In this document: positions 25,530 to 34,186 of the stretch, piece by piece
Layout: the number at the start of each line of letters is the position of its first letter
Position numbering within the stretch: position 1 is the first letter of the stretch
Source of the DNA: Streptomyces bluensis
Lineage (GTDB): Bacteria; Actinomycetota; Actinomycetes; Streptomycetales; Streptomycetaceae
NCBI RefSeq assembly: GCF_014650715.1
Contig: NZ_BMVM01000033.1
Coordinates: forward strand, 1-58,740
Direction: 5' to 3'
Length of the DNA: 58,740 nucleotides
Notes under the pieces: generated by a model
The model's database searches: none
Seen by the model: only the letters and a program-made list of their open reading frames with translations
Told to the model about the DNA's origin: nothing
Position numbers and translations under genes: made by a program

Positions 25530-25877
25530 CTACAGCACGAAGCCGGGCTGGCCCTTGTCGTCCACGACCGCACGGCCACCGGCCGCCCAGAGCTGCATGC
25601 CGCCGTCGACGTTCACGGCGTCGATGCCCTGCTGGACGAGGTACATCGTGACCTGGGCCGAGCGTGCGCCGCTGCGGCAGATCACATGGATCCGCCCGTC
25701 CTGCGGTGCCGCCTCGGTGAACTCGCCGTAGCGGGCCACGAACTCACTGATGGGGATGTGCAGCGCTCCCTCGGCGTGACCCGCCTGCCATTCGTCGTCC
25801 TCCCGGACGTCCAGCAGAAAGTCGCCGTCCGTGAGGTCCGTGACCTCGACCGTGGGCACACCAGCTCCGAAATGCAT
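25530..25877 (-). CDS. Single-domain rhodanese-like sulfurtransferase
   Basis: 115 residues, one rhodanese domain. FLLDVREDDEWQAGHAEGALHIP is the CH2A-type motif and HVICRSGARSAQV holds the active-site Cys with the loop CRSGAR, matching GlpE-like enzymes that carry persulfide sulfur. Cytoplasmic. Start ATG at 25877. Probably monocistronic. Confidence 0.9.
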   Translation of the reverse strand: MHFGAGVPTVEVTDLTDGDFLLDVREDDEWQAGHAEGALHIPISEFVARYGEFTEAAPQDGRIHVICRSGARSAQVTMYLVQQGIDAVNVDGGMQLWAAGGRAVVDDKGQPGFVL

Positions 25878-26055
25878 GTCCCAGACGCTACCCGACCGAA
25901 CACAGGGATGCGGCGCGGCGGTGGCGGGCCGACAGGCACGGCCGAGCGGCCCGCACGGACGAGGGCCCACCGGGGCCAGTGTCGGAAGTAACGTCGTCCG
26001 CCCGAGCAGCGTGTGCGCCAGGCCCACCCGGCGGGCGGGACTTTCGCAACACGCC
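25878..26055. other. Intergenic region with no recognised feature
   Basis: 178 bp separate the rhodanese start from the stop of the next minus-strand gene. I see no clear terminator stem or coding pattern. Confidence 0.4.
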
Positions 26056-27147
26056 CTAGCCGAGCAGCCCGGCCAGTTCCGCCTCGCGTTGGGCGACCTG
26101 GGCGAGGAGTTGCTCGGCGATCTCGTCGAGGAGGCGGTCGGGGTCGTCCGGCGCCAGGCGCAGCATCCCGCCGATCGCGCCCTCCTCCAGCTCCCGGGCG
26201 ACCAGGGTGAGCATCTCCTTGCGCTGGGCGAGCCATTCGAGGCGGGCGTAGAGCTCCTCGCTGCGGCTCGGCCTGCGTTCCTCGGGGACCGGACCCGCCT
26301 CCCACTCCGCGGAGAGCTCCCGCAGCATCGCCTCGTCGCCGCGGCCGTAAGCCGCGTTGACCCGGGTGATGAACTCGTCGCGCCGCTTGCGCTCGCTCTC
26401 GTCCTGCGCCAGGTCGGGGTGAGCCTTGCGGGCGAGTTCACGGTAGAGCTTGCGGGCCTCCTCGCTCGGACGCACCCGCTCCGGGGGCCGCACCGGCTGG
26501 TCCGTGAGCATCGCCGCGGCCTCCGGGAACAGCCCGTCCGAATCCATCCAGCCGTGGAAGAGCTCCTCGACGCCGGGCATCGGCATGACCCGTGCACGGG
26601 CCTCCTGAGCGGCGCGGATGTCCTCCGGGTCGCCGGTGCGGGCGGCCCGCGCCTCGGCGATCTGCGCGTCCAGCTCGTCGAGCCGCGTGTACATCGGTCC
26701 GAGCTTCTGGTGGTGCAGCCGCGAGAAGTTCTCCACCTCGACGCGGAAGGTCTCGACAGCGATCTCAAACTCGATCAACGCCTGCTCGGCCGCCCGCACA
26801 GCCCGCTCCAGCCGCGCCTCGGGCCGCCCGGCCTCAGTCCCGTCGGCTTTCCCGTCGGCTTGCCCGTCGGACTCCCCCGCACGCGTGCCGTCACCGGAAC
26901 CCGCGCCGCCCCCGGATGCAGGCTGTCCCTGGCCGGAGCCCTCCCCGCTCTGCTCGGCCTCCCCGCCCAGCTCGCCCTGCTCGGACGCACCGCCCAGCTC
27001 GCCCTGCTCGCCCTGCTCGGACGCACCGGCCGGTGCGTCGGACCGGTCGGCGGTGCCGGACGGCGCCTCGGCAGGCGCGGCCGTCTCCTCCTGCGGACCT
27101 CCCGCATCGGGCACGGACTGGGACTGATCGGCTTCCGGGGTCGTCAC
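26056..27147 (-). CDS. J-domain (DnaJ-like) coiled-coil protein
   Basis: About 363 residues. Residues 1-95 are disordered, with repeated GEQGELGG blocks. A coiled coil follows (about 105-160, RLERAVRAAEQALIEFEIAVE), then a region ending in a J-domain-like segment SEEARKLYRELARKAHPDLAQ with the HPD tripeptide that stimulates Hsp70 (about 222-270), then a C-terminal coiled coil (REAELAGLLG). It would act in the cytoplasm as an Hsp70 co-chaperone. The start is uncertain: GTG 27147 (VTTPEAD) or ATG 27180. Confidence 0.72.
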   Translation of the reverse strand: MTTPEADQSQSVPDAGGPQEETAAPAEAPSGTADRSDAPAGASEQGEQGELGGASEQGELGGEAEQSGEGSGQGQPASGGGAGSGDGTRAGESDGQADGKADGTEAGRPEARLERAVRAAEQALIEFEIAVETFRVEVENFSRLHHQKLGPMYTRLDELDAQIAEARAARTGDPEDIRAAQEARARVMPMPGVEELFHGWMDSDGLFPEAAAMLTDQPVRPPERVRPSEEARKLYRELARKAHPDLAQDESERKRRDEFITRVNAAYGRGDEAMLRELSAEWEAGPVPEERRPSRSEELYARLEWLAQRKEMLTLVARELEEGAIGGMLRLAPDDPDRLLDEIAEQLLAQVAQREAELAGLLG

Positions 27148-27277
27148 CCGACCAGCGTAGGCCACGGCCCGGCCGCCCACCGAGCTTCACCGCCCCCGCC
27201 CCGACCCACGATCCGGCCCACCCACACGCTCAGCTCCGCCGCCGGCCCAGGAGATCCGTCACCCTCCCTCCGGTCCC

Positions 27278-28708
27278 TCACACACCCAGTTCCGCCGCGA
27301 TCCGCCCGGCCCTGACCGCCGCCACCAACACATCGTGATCGGCTTCCGTCCGGTCCGCGTACGTGACGGCGAACGACGCGATGGCTTCGTCCAGCTCCTC
27401 GCTCTTGCCGCAGTAACCGGCGATGAGACGGGGGTCGGCGGTGTGGGTGTGGGCGCGGGCCAGGAGGGCGCCGGTCATACGGGCGTAGTCGTCCATCTGG
27501 TCGGCGGCGAGGGCCGCCGGGTCGACGCTGCCCTTGCGGTTGCGGAACTGCCGTACCTGGAAGGGGCGTCCGTCGACCGAGGTCCAGCCGAGCAGCGTGT
27601 CGCTGACGACCTGCATCCGCTTCTGACCGAGGACCACCCGGCGGCCTTGGTGGGACAACGCCGGGGCCTCGAAGCCGGCCGTCGCCAGATGCGGGAGCAG
27701 CGCCGAAGGACGGGCCTCCTTGACCTGGAGGACCAGCGGCTCGCCCCGGTGGTCCAGCAGGAGGACGACGTACGAACGGGTGCCCACGCTGCCCGTGCCG
27801 ACCACGCGGAACGCGACGTCGTGCGCCGCGTACCGGGCCAGGAGCGGCAGGCGGTCCTCGGGCAGCGTCGTCAGGTACTCCTCCAGGGAGGTCACCACCG
27901 CCGCGGCCTCCTCGTCCGGTACGCGGCGCAGCACCGGCGGGGCATCCACGAAGCGACGGCTGCCGTCCTGAAGCACCTCCGTGGACTTCGCCGCGAACCG
28001 CCCGCTCGTGTTGGCCCGCGCCTTCTCCGACACCCGTTCCAGCGTGCCGAGCAGGTCGTGGGCGTCGGTGTGGGAGACCAGTTCCTCGTCCGCGATGGCG
28101 TTCCACGCGTCCAGCACCGGCAACTTGGCGAGCAGCCGCACCGTGCGGCGGTACGCCCCCACCGCGTCGTACGCCGCCGTGCGGCACGTGTCCTCGTCGG
28201 CGCCCGCCTCCCGGCCGGCGAGGACGAGCGAGGTGGCGAGCCGTTTGAGGTCCCACTCCCAGGGGCCGTGCACGGTCTCGTCGAAGTCGTTCAGGTCGAT
28301 GACCAGTCCGCCGCGCGCATCCGCGTACAGACCGAAGTTCGCCGCGTGCGCGTCACCGCAGATCTGGGCCCCTGTGCCGGTCACGGGCGTGCGCGCGAGG
28401 TCGTACGCCATGAGGCCGGCCGAACCGCGCAGGAACGCGAAGGGCGTCGCGGCCATCCTGCCGACCCGTATCGGCGTGAGCTCGGGGAGCCGGCCGCGGT
28501 TGGACTCCTCGACCGCGGTCGCCGCGTCCGGCCGGCCGGCGTCGAGCGTCAGCTCCGCGTGCGCACCGCGCCGCACCCGCGCGCGCAGCGCCTTCCCCGC
28601 CTCCTTGGGCGAGCTTCCCTCCACGGGCCACCGCGCGAAACCGCGCACCCAGGGCACCCGCGCCCCGGCCGCCGCCGTGGCCTCCCGCACCGCACCGACC
28701 TCGGTCAT
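27278..28708 (-). CDS. DUF2252 family protein
   Basis: 476 residues with the DUF2252 blocks: FAFLRGSAGLMAYDLA, ICGDAHAANFGLYA, DLNDFDETVHGPWEWDLKRLATSL and VGTGSVGTRSYVVLLLD. ICGDAH and DLNDFDE are reminiscent of aminoglycoside-phosphotransferase-like kinase active sites (HGDLHxxN, IDWxD), so a small-molecule kinase-like role is plausible, but none is proven. It is common and monocistronic in actinobacteria. The start ATG is 28708. Confidence 0.85.
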   Translation of the reverse strand: MTEVGAVREATAAAGARVPWVRGFARWPVEGSSPKEAGKALRARVRRGAHAELTLDAGRPDAATAVEESNRGRLPELTPIRVGRMAATPFAFLRGSAGLMAYDLARTPVTGTGAQICGDAHAANFGLYADARGGLVIDLNDFDETVHGPWEWDLKRLATSLVLAGREAGADEDTCRTAAYDAVGAYRRTVRLLAKLPVLDAWNAIADEELVSHTDAHDLLGTLERVSEKARANTSGRFAAKSTEVLQDGSRRFVDAPPVLRRVPDEEAAAVVTSLEEYLTTLPEDRLPLLARYAAHDVAFRVVGTGSVGTRSYVVLLLDHRGEPLVLQVKEARPSALLPHLATAGFEAPALSHQGRRVVLGQKRMQVVSDTLLGWTSVDGRPFQVRQFRNRKGSVDPAALAADQMDDYARMTGALLARAHTHTADPRLIAGYCGKSEELDEAIASFAVTYADRTEADHDVLVAAVRAGRIAAELGV

Positions 28709-28943
28709 GCCGACCGCCTCCCCCGCGCACGAACATCAACTCCGCACGACCGTACAACCGCCCCAGGACGTCACGAACGGCTCCATCTGTACGGCACGGA
28801 GACGCCCACAACAGCTTCGGATGCCGTGCAGTGAGCTTCGTCACAGTCAGAGCCCCGACGCACACTCCGCGAACGCCTCGCCCGGCGTTCCTTCCTCGCG
28901 GCGCGCTGGTGTGGTCCGGCCGCCGGCCTCCACGACGCGGCCG

Positions 28944-29726
28944 TCACGCACCTCCGGAACCGTCCGCCGGTGAAGCCGTCGCGCCCGGCCCGGTGTACGG
29001 CTTGGACGGATAGCCGGTGTCGAAGTGCATGTAGTCCGGCACATCGATGTTCTGCCAGATCCACCCCTCGTCGGTGAACGTCCGCCAGACAGCGCCGCCC
29101 TCAAGGATCTTGCCTTTGCCCTCGGTGCGCGCGCTGTTCTCGACGCCGGGCTTCCAGCACTTGCAGCGCAGGTCCTTCCACGGGTTCTCGACCGGATTGA
29201 TGTCGATGGCGCGGCCGTTGGCGTGCGGGGACTCCAGGGCGGGGGCGTTGATCTGGTCCAGGCGGCGGCAGTTGAAGGCGGCGGTGTTGTCGGCGGCGAG
29301 GCTGGCGTTGCTGTCGCCGCCGAACTCCTCCAGCGGCTTCATCTGCCGGATGGGGAATCCCTCGTCGAAGAGCTCGGTGAAGACGCGGGCGACCGAGTCG
29401 GCGGTGTCCGCGTGGACGACGATCACCCCGCGGTGAACCTTGCCGTCGAAGCCGTGGTGGTTGATCTCCACTCGGCTCAACTGGTCCGGTGCGGTCACCG
29501 GGCAGCCCGCCCGCACCATCCCGGCATCCTTCATCCTCTGCCACTGTGCGTCGGAGACCGGGCGGACGGCGGCGTCGGCCGAGGGGGTCGGGGACGGGCT
29601 GGGGGTGGCCGCTTCGCTCCCGGACGTGCCGGTTCCGGTGCTGGTGTCGGCCGCGGCTGTGCAGGCCGTGGCCAGGAAGAGGACCGCCAGTGCGAGCGGC
29701 GGCCATCGGTGGGTGGTGCGGATCAC
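28944..29726 (-). CDS. M15-family peptidase lipoprotein (VanY/LD-type peptidoglycan peptidase)
   Basis: About 260 residues. A lipobox (LFLATAC, Cys near residue 22) marks a lipoprotein. After a Ser/Pro/Thr spacer, the C-terminal 120 residues carry the M15 zinc-peptidase pattern: SLAADNTAAFNCRRL, SPHANGRAIDINPVENPW (His and Asp ligands) and DYMHFDTG (third ligand). Such enzymes cut D-Ala-D-Ala or L-Ala-D-Glu bonds in peptidoglycan outside the membrane. The GTG start overlaps the upstream GNAT stop by 4 nt, so the pair is co-transcribed. Confidence 0.82.
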   Translation of the reverse strand: MIRTTHRWPPLALAVLFLATACTAAADTSTGTGTSGSEAATPSPSPTPSADAAVRPVSDAQWQRMKDAGMVRAGCPVTAPDQLSRVEINHHGFDGKVHRGVIVVHADTADSVARVFTELFDEGFPIRQMKPLEEFGGDSNASLAADNTAAFNCRRLDQINAPALESPHANGRAIDINPVENPWKDLRCKCWKPGVENSARTEGKGKILEGGAVWRTFTDEGWIWQNIDVPDYMHFDTGYPSKPYTGPGATASPADGSGGA

Positions 29727-30556
29727 TGCGCTGTTCCTCGTGGGGGCTGTGGGGAGAGGTCGTATTCGTATGTGAGGAGAGCGCGGCCCTCCGGGGTGCG
29801 GGTCTCTCCCACGTGCTGCCAGCCGAGACGCTCGTAGTAGCGGCCCGCCCCATCGGGTCCGGCCGCCGTGACCAGGCTCACGCGGGCGCATCCGGCCGTG
29901 GCGGCCTCGTCGGTGAAGCGGCGGATGAGCGCCGAGCCGAGGCCGAGCGAGCGGACCCTGCCGAGGATCGCGACGTGGGCCAGAACGGCCGTGACTCCGG
30001 GGCGTGGCGCGACAGGGGCGGGCTGCTGAGCGGGGTCGCGCCGAGCCGGTAGAAGTTTGCGTGCGTAACGCCCCAGACGGGTCCGCAGGAAGTGCAGGGC
30101 CAACCGGGGGCGAACCGTCAGCGACGCGCACGCGTGCAGAGCGAGCCTTCGCCCGTGAGTGCGCACGAGGTGCTGCCGGTGGGCGGCGGGGTCGGTCACG
30201 CCGACCAGGAAGCCGACCGGGAGTCCGTCGGCCTCGGCGATGTAGGCCCGCGCGTGCGGGCTTGTCAGGTAGGTGCGGGTGTAGGCCGCCAGATAGCGCG
30301 GACCGAGCCGCGCGAAGAAGCCGTCGGGGAAGTGGGCACGGTGCTCGGTGACCACGAAGTGCAGGTCCTCCGGCTCCATCGGCCGGACCGCGCAGCCGAA
30401 GAACAGTCCTCGGCCGGGGGCGCGCGGTAGGGGTACACGGTCGACGGGGCCACGGCCAACGGGGCCGGAGGGGGCGGAGGGGGCGGAGAAGCCGGAGGGG
30501 TCGGGGGTGGGCAGGGCATGGCTCAGTGGCGCGGAGGCGCCTCGATCGACGTCCAC
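29723..30556 (-). CDS. GNAT-family N-acetyltransferase
   Basis: Up to 277 residues. Residues from about 55 hold the GNAT fold: VRPMEPEDLHFVVTEHR, AEADGLPVGFLVG, ILGRVRSLGLGSALIRRFTDEA (motif A acetyl-CoA loop), RYYERLGWQHVGE (motif B). The first 55 residues are Pro/Gly-rich and poorly conserved, so a later start is possible. The substrate is unknown. It is first in a two-gene operon with the M15 lipoprotein, and its start lies 10 bp from a BlaI-type operator shared with the divergent blaI gene. Confidence 0.75.
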   Translation of the reverse strand: MDVDRGASAPLSHALPTPDPSGFSAPSAPSGPVGRGPVDRVPLPRAPGRGLFFGCAVRPMEPEDLHFVVTEHRAHFPDGFFARLGPRYLAAYTRTYLTSPHARAYIAEADGLPVGFLVGVTDPAAHRQHLVRTHGRRLALHACASLTVRPRLALHFLRTRLGRYARKLLPARRDPAQQPAPVAPRPGVTAVLAHVAILGRVRSLGLGSALIRRFTDEAATAGCARVSLVTAAGPDGAGRYYERLGWQHVGETRTPEGRALLTYEYDLSPQPPRGTAQ

Positions 30557-30565
30557 ACCAGCAAA

Positions 30566-30589
30566 CTACTACGGCACATAGAATTTCTA
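30566..30589. promoter_or_regulatory. BlaI/MecI-type operator
   Basis: The segment contains TACTACGGCACATAGAA and an overlapping perfect palindrome TAGAATTTCTA (30579-30589). The core TACTACG-GCACATAG recurs at 42688-42707 upstream of the second blaI gene, which argues for a family operator. Confidence 0.6.
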
Positions 30590-30736
30590 CAGCCGATAGG
30601 AGAATGATGGCTGGTAAATTTTTACGCGCGGTAGAAAGTCCGTGGGCCTGGCGGCATTCAGTACCGTCGGGAACGGTTCAGGGCGGACGAAGCGCGGCCT
30701 GGCGATCGGAACACGGAGAGGCGGGGGACGAGGGCG

Positions 30737-31114
30737 ATGCGGCCATTCGGCGAACTGGAGGCGGACGTCATGCGCGTGGTGTGGGCGAGCGATGACCCGC
30801 TCTCCATCCACGACATCGTCGACGCACTGCACCGCGAGGGCCGGCAGCCCGCGTACACCACGGTCATGACCGTGACCGAACGCCTGCGCACCAAGGGCTG
30901 GCTGGAGCGCGTGAAACAGGGCCGTTCCTTCCGGTACAGCGCGCTGCAGACCGCCGGTGACTACTCCGCCGGACTCATGGAGCAGGCTTTGGACTCCTCC
31001 GCCGACCGGGAGAGCGCTCTGCTCCGCTTTGCCGGCCGGCTCGACCCGGCCGAGGCCGAGGCGCTGCGCCGGGCACTGGCGAGGATGCCCGCCGAGCCGG
31101 GCACGGACGGCTAG
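30737..31114 (+). CDS. BlaI/MecI/CopY-family transcriptional repressor
   Basis: 125 residues. The winged helix is complete: LEADVMRVVWASDDPLSIHDIV, QPAYTTVMTVTERLRTKGWLERVKQGRSF (residues 35-65, recognition helix and wing). The C-terminal dimerisation helices follow. BlaI repressors are inactivated by a partner membrane protease. The next gene, 10 bp downstream, encodes such an M56 peptidase, so this is a repressor/sensor pair controlling cell-wall or metal-stress genes. Confidence 0.9.
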   Translation: MRPFGELEADVMRVVWASDDPLSIHDIVDALHREGRQPAYTTVMTVTERLRTKGWLERVKQGRSFRYSALQTAGDYSAGLMEQALDSSADRESALLRFAGRLDPAEAEALRRALARMPAEPGTDG

Positions 31115-31124
31115 GCGCCCCGCC

Positions 31125-32093
31125 GTGCTGGTCATCACCGCACTCCTCGCGCACGCGCTCCTCCTCGGCGGGCCGCTTGCCCGGCGGCTGGCGAAGGCGC
31201 GTTGGGTCAGCCGTCACCCGCGGGCGGCGCTGCGGCTGTGGCACGCCGGCGCCCTGGGGCTGCTCGGATCGGTAACCGGCGCCCTCGTGCTGGCCGCGCA
31301 CGATGTGTGGGAGCACGGCATGGTGTGGCTCTTCCACGCCGACAAACCGCTGATCCACGCCGCGTACGGTGGCGCCTGGCAGGTCCGGGGCATCGCCGAG
31401 GCGGCGCTGCTCGCCCTCCTCCTGGGCGCCGCCGGACTGTCGGTGACCGCTGTCCGGCGGGCTGTGAGCCTGAGCCGCGAACGCGACCGCCACCGCCTCA
31501 CCGCCGACACCCAGGGCGGGTACGACGACGGCGATCCGTCGATCAGGGTCCTGGCCCATGCCGCTCCGGCCGCCTTCTGCATCCCCGGCACGGGGAGCCG
31601 CTCCCGCATCGTCGTGACAACGGCGGCCCGAGACCTCCTCTCGGCCGACGAACTCGCCGCCACCCTCGAACACGAGCGGGCCCATCTGCGGCTGCGCCAC
31701 CACCGGGCGCTCCTCGCCGCCGACGTCCTGACGGCGGCTCTCGGCTGGGCGGGATTGCTCCGGGACTACGCGGACCAGGCGCGCCGTCTCGCGGAGATGG
31801 CCGCCGACGACCACGCGGTTCGCATGCACGGCCGCCGCACGGTGGCTTCGGCGCTGCTGGAGATGTGCCACGCGCCGGGACCGACCGGTTCCGGAGAGTC
31901 GGCGGGGTTCGCGATGACCGGACCCGATCCGGCCGAACGCATCCGGCGCCTGATCTCGGCACCTCTCGCGACCGCCGGCCCGCTCACGCGCTTTCTGACC
32001 GCGGCCGCGACCGCCGCCGTGGTCATGCTGCCGCTGCTGCTGGCACTGGGCCCCGCGCTGCTGCTGGCCGACACGGCGCACATGGGCGGCTGA
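31125..32093 (+). CDS. M56-family membrane metallopeptidase (BlaR1-like)
   Basis: 322 residues with about four membrane helices and a cytoplasmic zinc-peptidase loop, EHERAHLRLRHH (HEXXH), followed by AADDHAVRMHGRR. It lacks the C-terminal penicillin-binding sensor domain of BlaR1, as most actinobacterial members do, so the signal is unknown. It would cleave or release the BlaI repressor. The start is GTG 31125 (VLVITALLAH). Confidence 0.87.
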   Translation: MLVITALLAHALLLGGPLARRLAKARWVSRHPRAALRLWHAGALGLLGSVTGALVLAAHDVWEHGMVWLFHADKPLIHAAYGGAWQVRGIAEAALLALLLGAAGLSVTAVRRAVSLSRERDRHRLTADTQGGYDDGDPSIRVLAHAAPAAFCIPGTGSRSRIVVTTAARDLLSADELAATLEHERAHLRLRHHRALLAADVLTAALGWAGLLRDYADQARRLAEMAADDHAVRMHGRRTVASALLEMCHAPGPTGSGESAGFAMTGPDPAERIRRLISAPLATAGPLTRFLTAAATAAVVMLPLLLALGPALLLADTAHMGG

Positions 32094-32267
32094 CCGGTCC
32101 GGCGCGGCAGCCGGGGAGTCGCTCGCCGAGAGCGGCACAGCGCCTCCGGGGCAGCCCGCCCGGCTCGGGAACCTGTCGCCGAGCCGGCCAGGTCGGGAAG
32201 GAGAGATCACCCGACCCGAAAGGAGGTCCGGGCTCCTGCGACATACAAGGCAGACGGCCCCCGTCCG
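32094..32267. other. Intergenic region, no gene seen
   Basis: About 175 bp after the M56 stop, with short GC-rich inverted patches only. It separates a plus-strand operon from minus-strand genes. Confidence 0.35.
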
Positions 32268-32492
32268 TCACGACGACCACGGCAACGCCGATGCCGATCC
32301 AGGCGCCGGCGCCCAACCCACTGTCCTCGTCCTCCGTCGCCTCGGCGGCCTTCGGCTGCCGTCGTCGGCCACCCGCGGGGCCGGCACGGCCACGGCGCAG
32401 CAGGCGGTGAGCGTGACGACGGCCCGGACCACGCCGACGGCACCCACCAGGGTCCAGAACGCGCGGTTGCCGACGAGGGGGCGCCGGCGCAC
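32268..32492 (-). CDS. Small single-helix membrane protein
   Basis: About 74 residues from GTG 32492, 2 bp after the blaI pseudogene stop. One hydrophobic helix (TLVGAVGVVRAVVTLTACCA) with a basic N-terminus and an Arg-rich tail. No family recognised. It sits where an M56 partner would be expected, but it is far too short, so it may be a degenerate remnant. Confidence 0.35.
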   Translation of the reverse strand: MRRRPLVGNRAFWTLVGAVGVVRAVVTLTACCAVAVPAPRVADDGSRRPPRRRRTRTVGWAPAPGSASALPWSS

Positions 32493-32494
32493 GG

Positions 32495-32851
32495 TCACTC
32501 CTTCTCCCGCTGCTCCAGCAGACGGCGCAGCCGTTCCTTGGCCTTCGGGTCGGTGGCGGGGACGCTGACGAAGTGGGCGACGGCGGCGTCCCCGTAACGG
32601 CGCAGCACCTCGCGTACCGCGAGCCCCGCCTCGTCCTCGGCCGTGGGCGCGTAGACGAAGCCCCGGCCGTGGCGGGTGCGCTCCAGCGCGCCCTAGTCCG
32701 CGAGCCGGCTCAGGACGGTCATCACCGTGGTGTAGGCGAGCTGTTCCGGGCGGGTGCTGTTGAGGGCGTCCAGTACCGCCCGCACCGGCAGCGGTCGCTT
32801 CGCGCGCCACAGCACGTCCATCACGTCGCTCTCCAGCGTTCCCCTCGCCAC
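32495..32851 (-). pseudogene. blaI-family repressor gene with an in-frame amber codon
   Basis: The frame from GTG 32851 encodes a full-length BlaI-like protein of 118 codons: LESDVMDVLWRAKRPLPV, AYTTVMTVLSRLAD, then TAG at 32693-32695 (codon 53), then GALERTRHGRGFVYAPTAEDE and an intact C-terminus. In relatives this position, at the end of the recognition helix before the wing, is often Lys, and AAG to TAG is one substitution. GGAGGG lies upstream of the start. Everything else is intact, so the lesion is recent (or a sequencing error). The truncated product would lack dimerisation and DNA-binding function. Confidence 0.8.
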
Positions 32852-32938
32852 CGGGCCGCCCTCCCTCCACCGGCTTCGCCGTTGTCGTAGTCAAGCAGTT
32901 CCGTCGACGGCCCGGCCGGCCTGCCGCTGCAAGGGGGA

Positions 32939-33595
32939 TCAGGGCTTGGTCGCCCTGCCGATGATGTGCGCCGAGCGGGGGATCAGCGGGGAGGGCCGGA
33001 AGCCGAAGTGATCGACCTGGTCCAGGGTGAATCCCGCGGCGCGGACGGCGGCCTCGGTGTTCCGGTTGGGGTGGCAGCCACCGCCCATTCGGCGCCACAC
33101 CGGAGTGATGGCGTCCTCCATCAGCCCGCGGATCCGGTGGCGGGAGCGCACGTGCTCGTAGAGGCGCATCTGGCCGCCTCGGCGCAGCACCCTGGCCGCC
33201 TCGGCCAGCGCGGTGGCCTGGTCGTTCACGCTGCACAGCACGAGCGAGAACACCACGGCGTCGAACTCCTCGTTCCCACCGGGCAGTTCATCGGCATGGC
33301 CGCTGAGGACCGAGACGGGCACCGGCGCCTCGGCCGCCGCACGCCCGGCGACCGCGCGCAGGGTGTCGTCGGGTTCCAGCGCGACGACTTCGGTGACGGT
33401 GGCCGGGTAGTGGGCGAAGTTGCGACCCTGACCGGCGCCGACCTCCAGGACGCGCCCGGACAGGCCGTCCAGCAGGCGGCGCCGGTGCTCCACGCCACCA
33501 CGGCGGTCCGACTCGGCGGCGATCTTGAGGTACTGGCGGGCGAAGCGCGGGTGCTGCAGGTCCTGTGGGCCGGTGCTGGTGGCTGGTGTGTTCAT
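32939..33595 (-). CDS. Class I SAM-dependent methyltransferase
   Basis: 218 residues. The SAM motif I is VLEVGAGQGRNFAHY, motif II region is ALEPDDTLRAVAGR, and FDAVVFSLVLCSVNDQ with LRRGGQMRLYEHVRS complete a methyltransferase-11-like domain (about 45-150). RNTEAAVRAAGF near the C-terminus suggests a ubiquinone/menaquinone- or thiol-methyltransferase-like enzyme. The substrate is unknown. It is monocistronic in a decaying accessory region. Confidence 0.82.
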   Translation of the reverse strand: MNTPATSTGPQDLQHPRFARQYLKIAAESDRRGGVEHRRRLLDGLSGRVLEVGAGQGRNFAHYPATVTEVVALEPDDTLRAVAGRAAAEAPVPVSVLSGHADELPGGNEEFDAVVFSLVLCSVNDQATALAEAARVLRRGGQMRLYEHVRSRHRIRGLMEDAITPVWRRMGGGCHPNRNTEAAVRAAGFTLDQVDHFGFRPSPLIPRSAHIIGRATKP

Positions 33596-33712
33596 GCTGA
33601 CTTCCCGTGGTGGTCGGTCGCGCCGCCGCGGTGCCTCACGGCGAGCGAAGGCCGGACGGTCGGTACTCCAGGTCGTCCTCAGCGTTGCAGGAACTCCTCC
33701 CGCTCGATGTCC
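33596..33712. other. Intergenic region without recognised features
   Basis: GC-rich, no clear promoter, repeat or coding pattern visible. Confidence 0.3.
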
Positions 33713-34006
33713 CTACCCCGTACCGCAAGAGCCGCCACTCCTGCTGGGCCGGATAGCGGATTCAGTACGGGCAGCGGCGAGCAGCACGGTGACCACGAGG
33801 ACACCCGGCAACTGAGCGCCCGTCAATCGGCGGTGCGTCAGAACGGCCGTGCCGGGCACGGCCACCCCGGCCATCATCGCCACCACGGGCCAGCGGGGGG
33901 AGTGCCCCTGAGACAGCACGTGCCCGGCCGGCGGCAGCAGCACACCCGCTCGCATACCACGCAGCGCACCGGCTGCCGGGGAGCCGGTCAAGCTGAGCGG
34001 TCGCAT
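33713..34006 (-). CDS. Small hydrophobic protein, probably a remnant
   Basis: About 97 residues from ATG 34006. It contains PAGHVLSQGHSPRWPVVAMMAG and HRRLTGAQLPGVLVVTVLLA (as separate patches), resembling a Streptomyces integral membrane protein with a QLLGAL-type motif that I recall only loosely. It ends without the expected final helices. Probably a truncated copy. Confidence 0.3.
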   Translation of the reverse strand: MRPLSLTGSPAAGALRGMRAGVLLPPAGHVLSQGHSPRWPVVAMMAGVAVPGTAVLTHRRLTGAQLPGVLVVTVLLAAARTESAIRPSRSGGSCGTG

Positions 34007-34186
34007 GGCCGGGGCCTTCGGACGCGCTCGCGCAAGTCCGTCGCGCGGCCGGAAGAGGACGGGCACGGGCTGTATCCCGGACACCGTTGGCGGCGTACCG
34101 GCTCTTCCACACCTGATCCGCGGCAGGGTGGCCCCCCCTCCCGAACCTCTCCTGCCCGTCTGGCGTTTACGCAGGTCAGGGCATCG

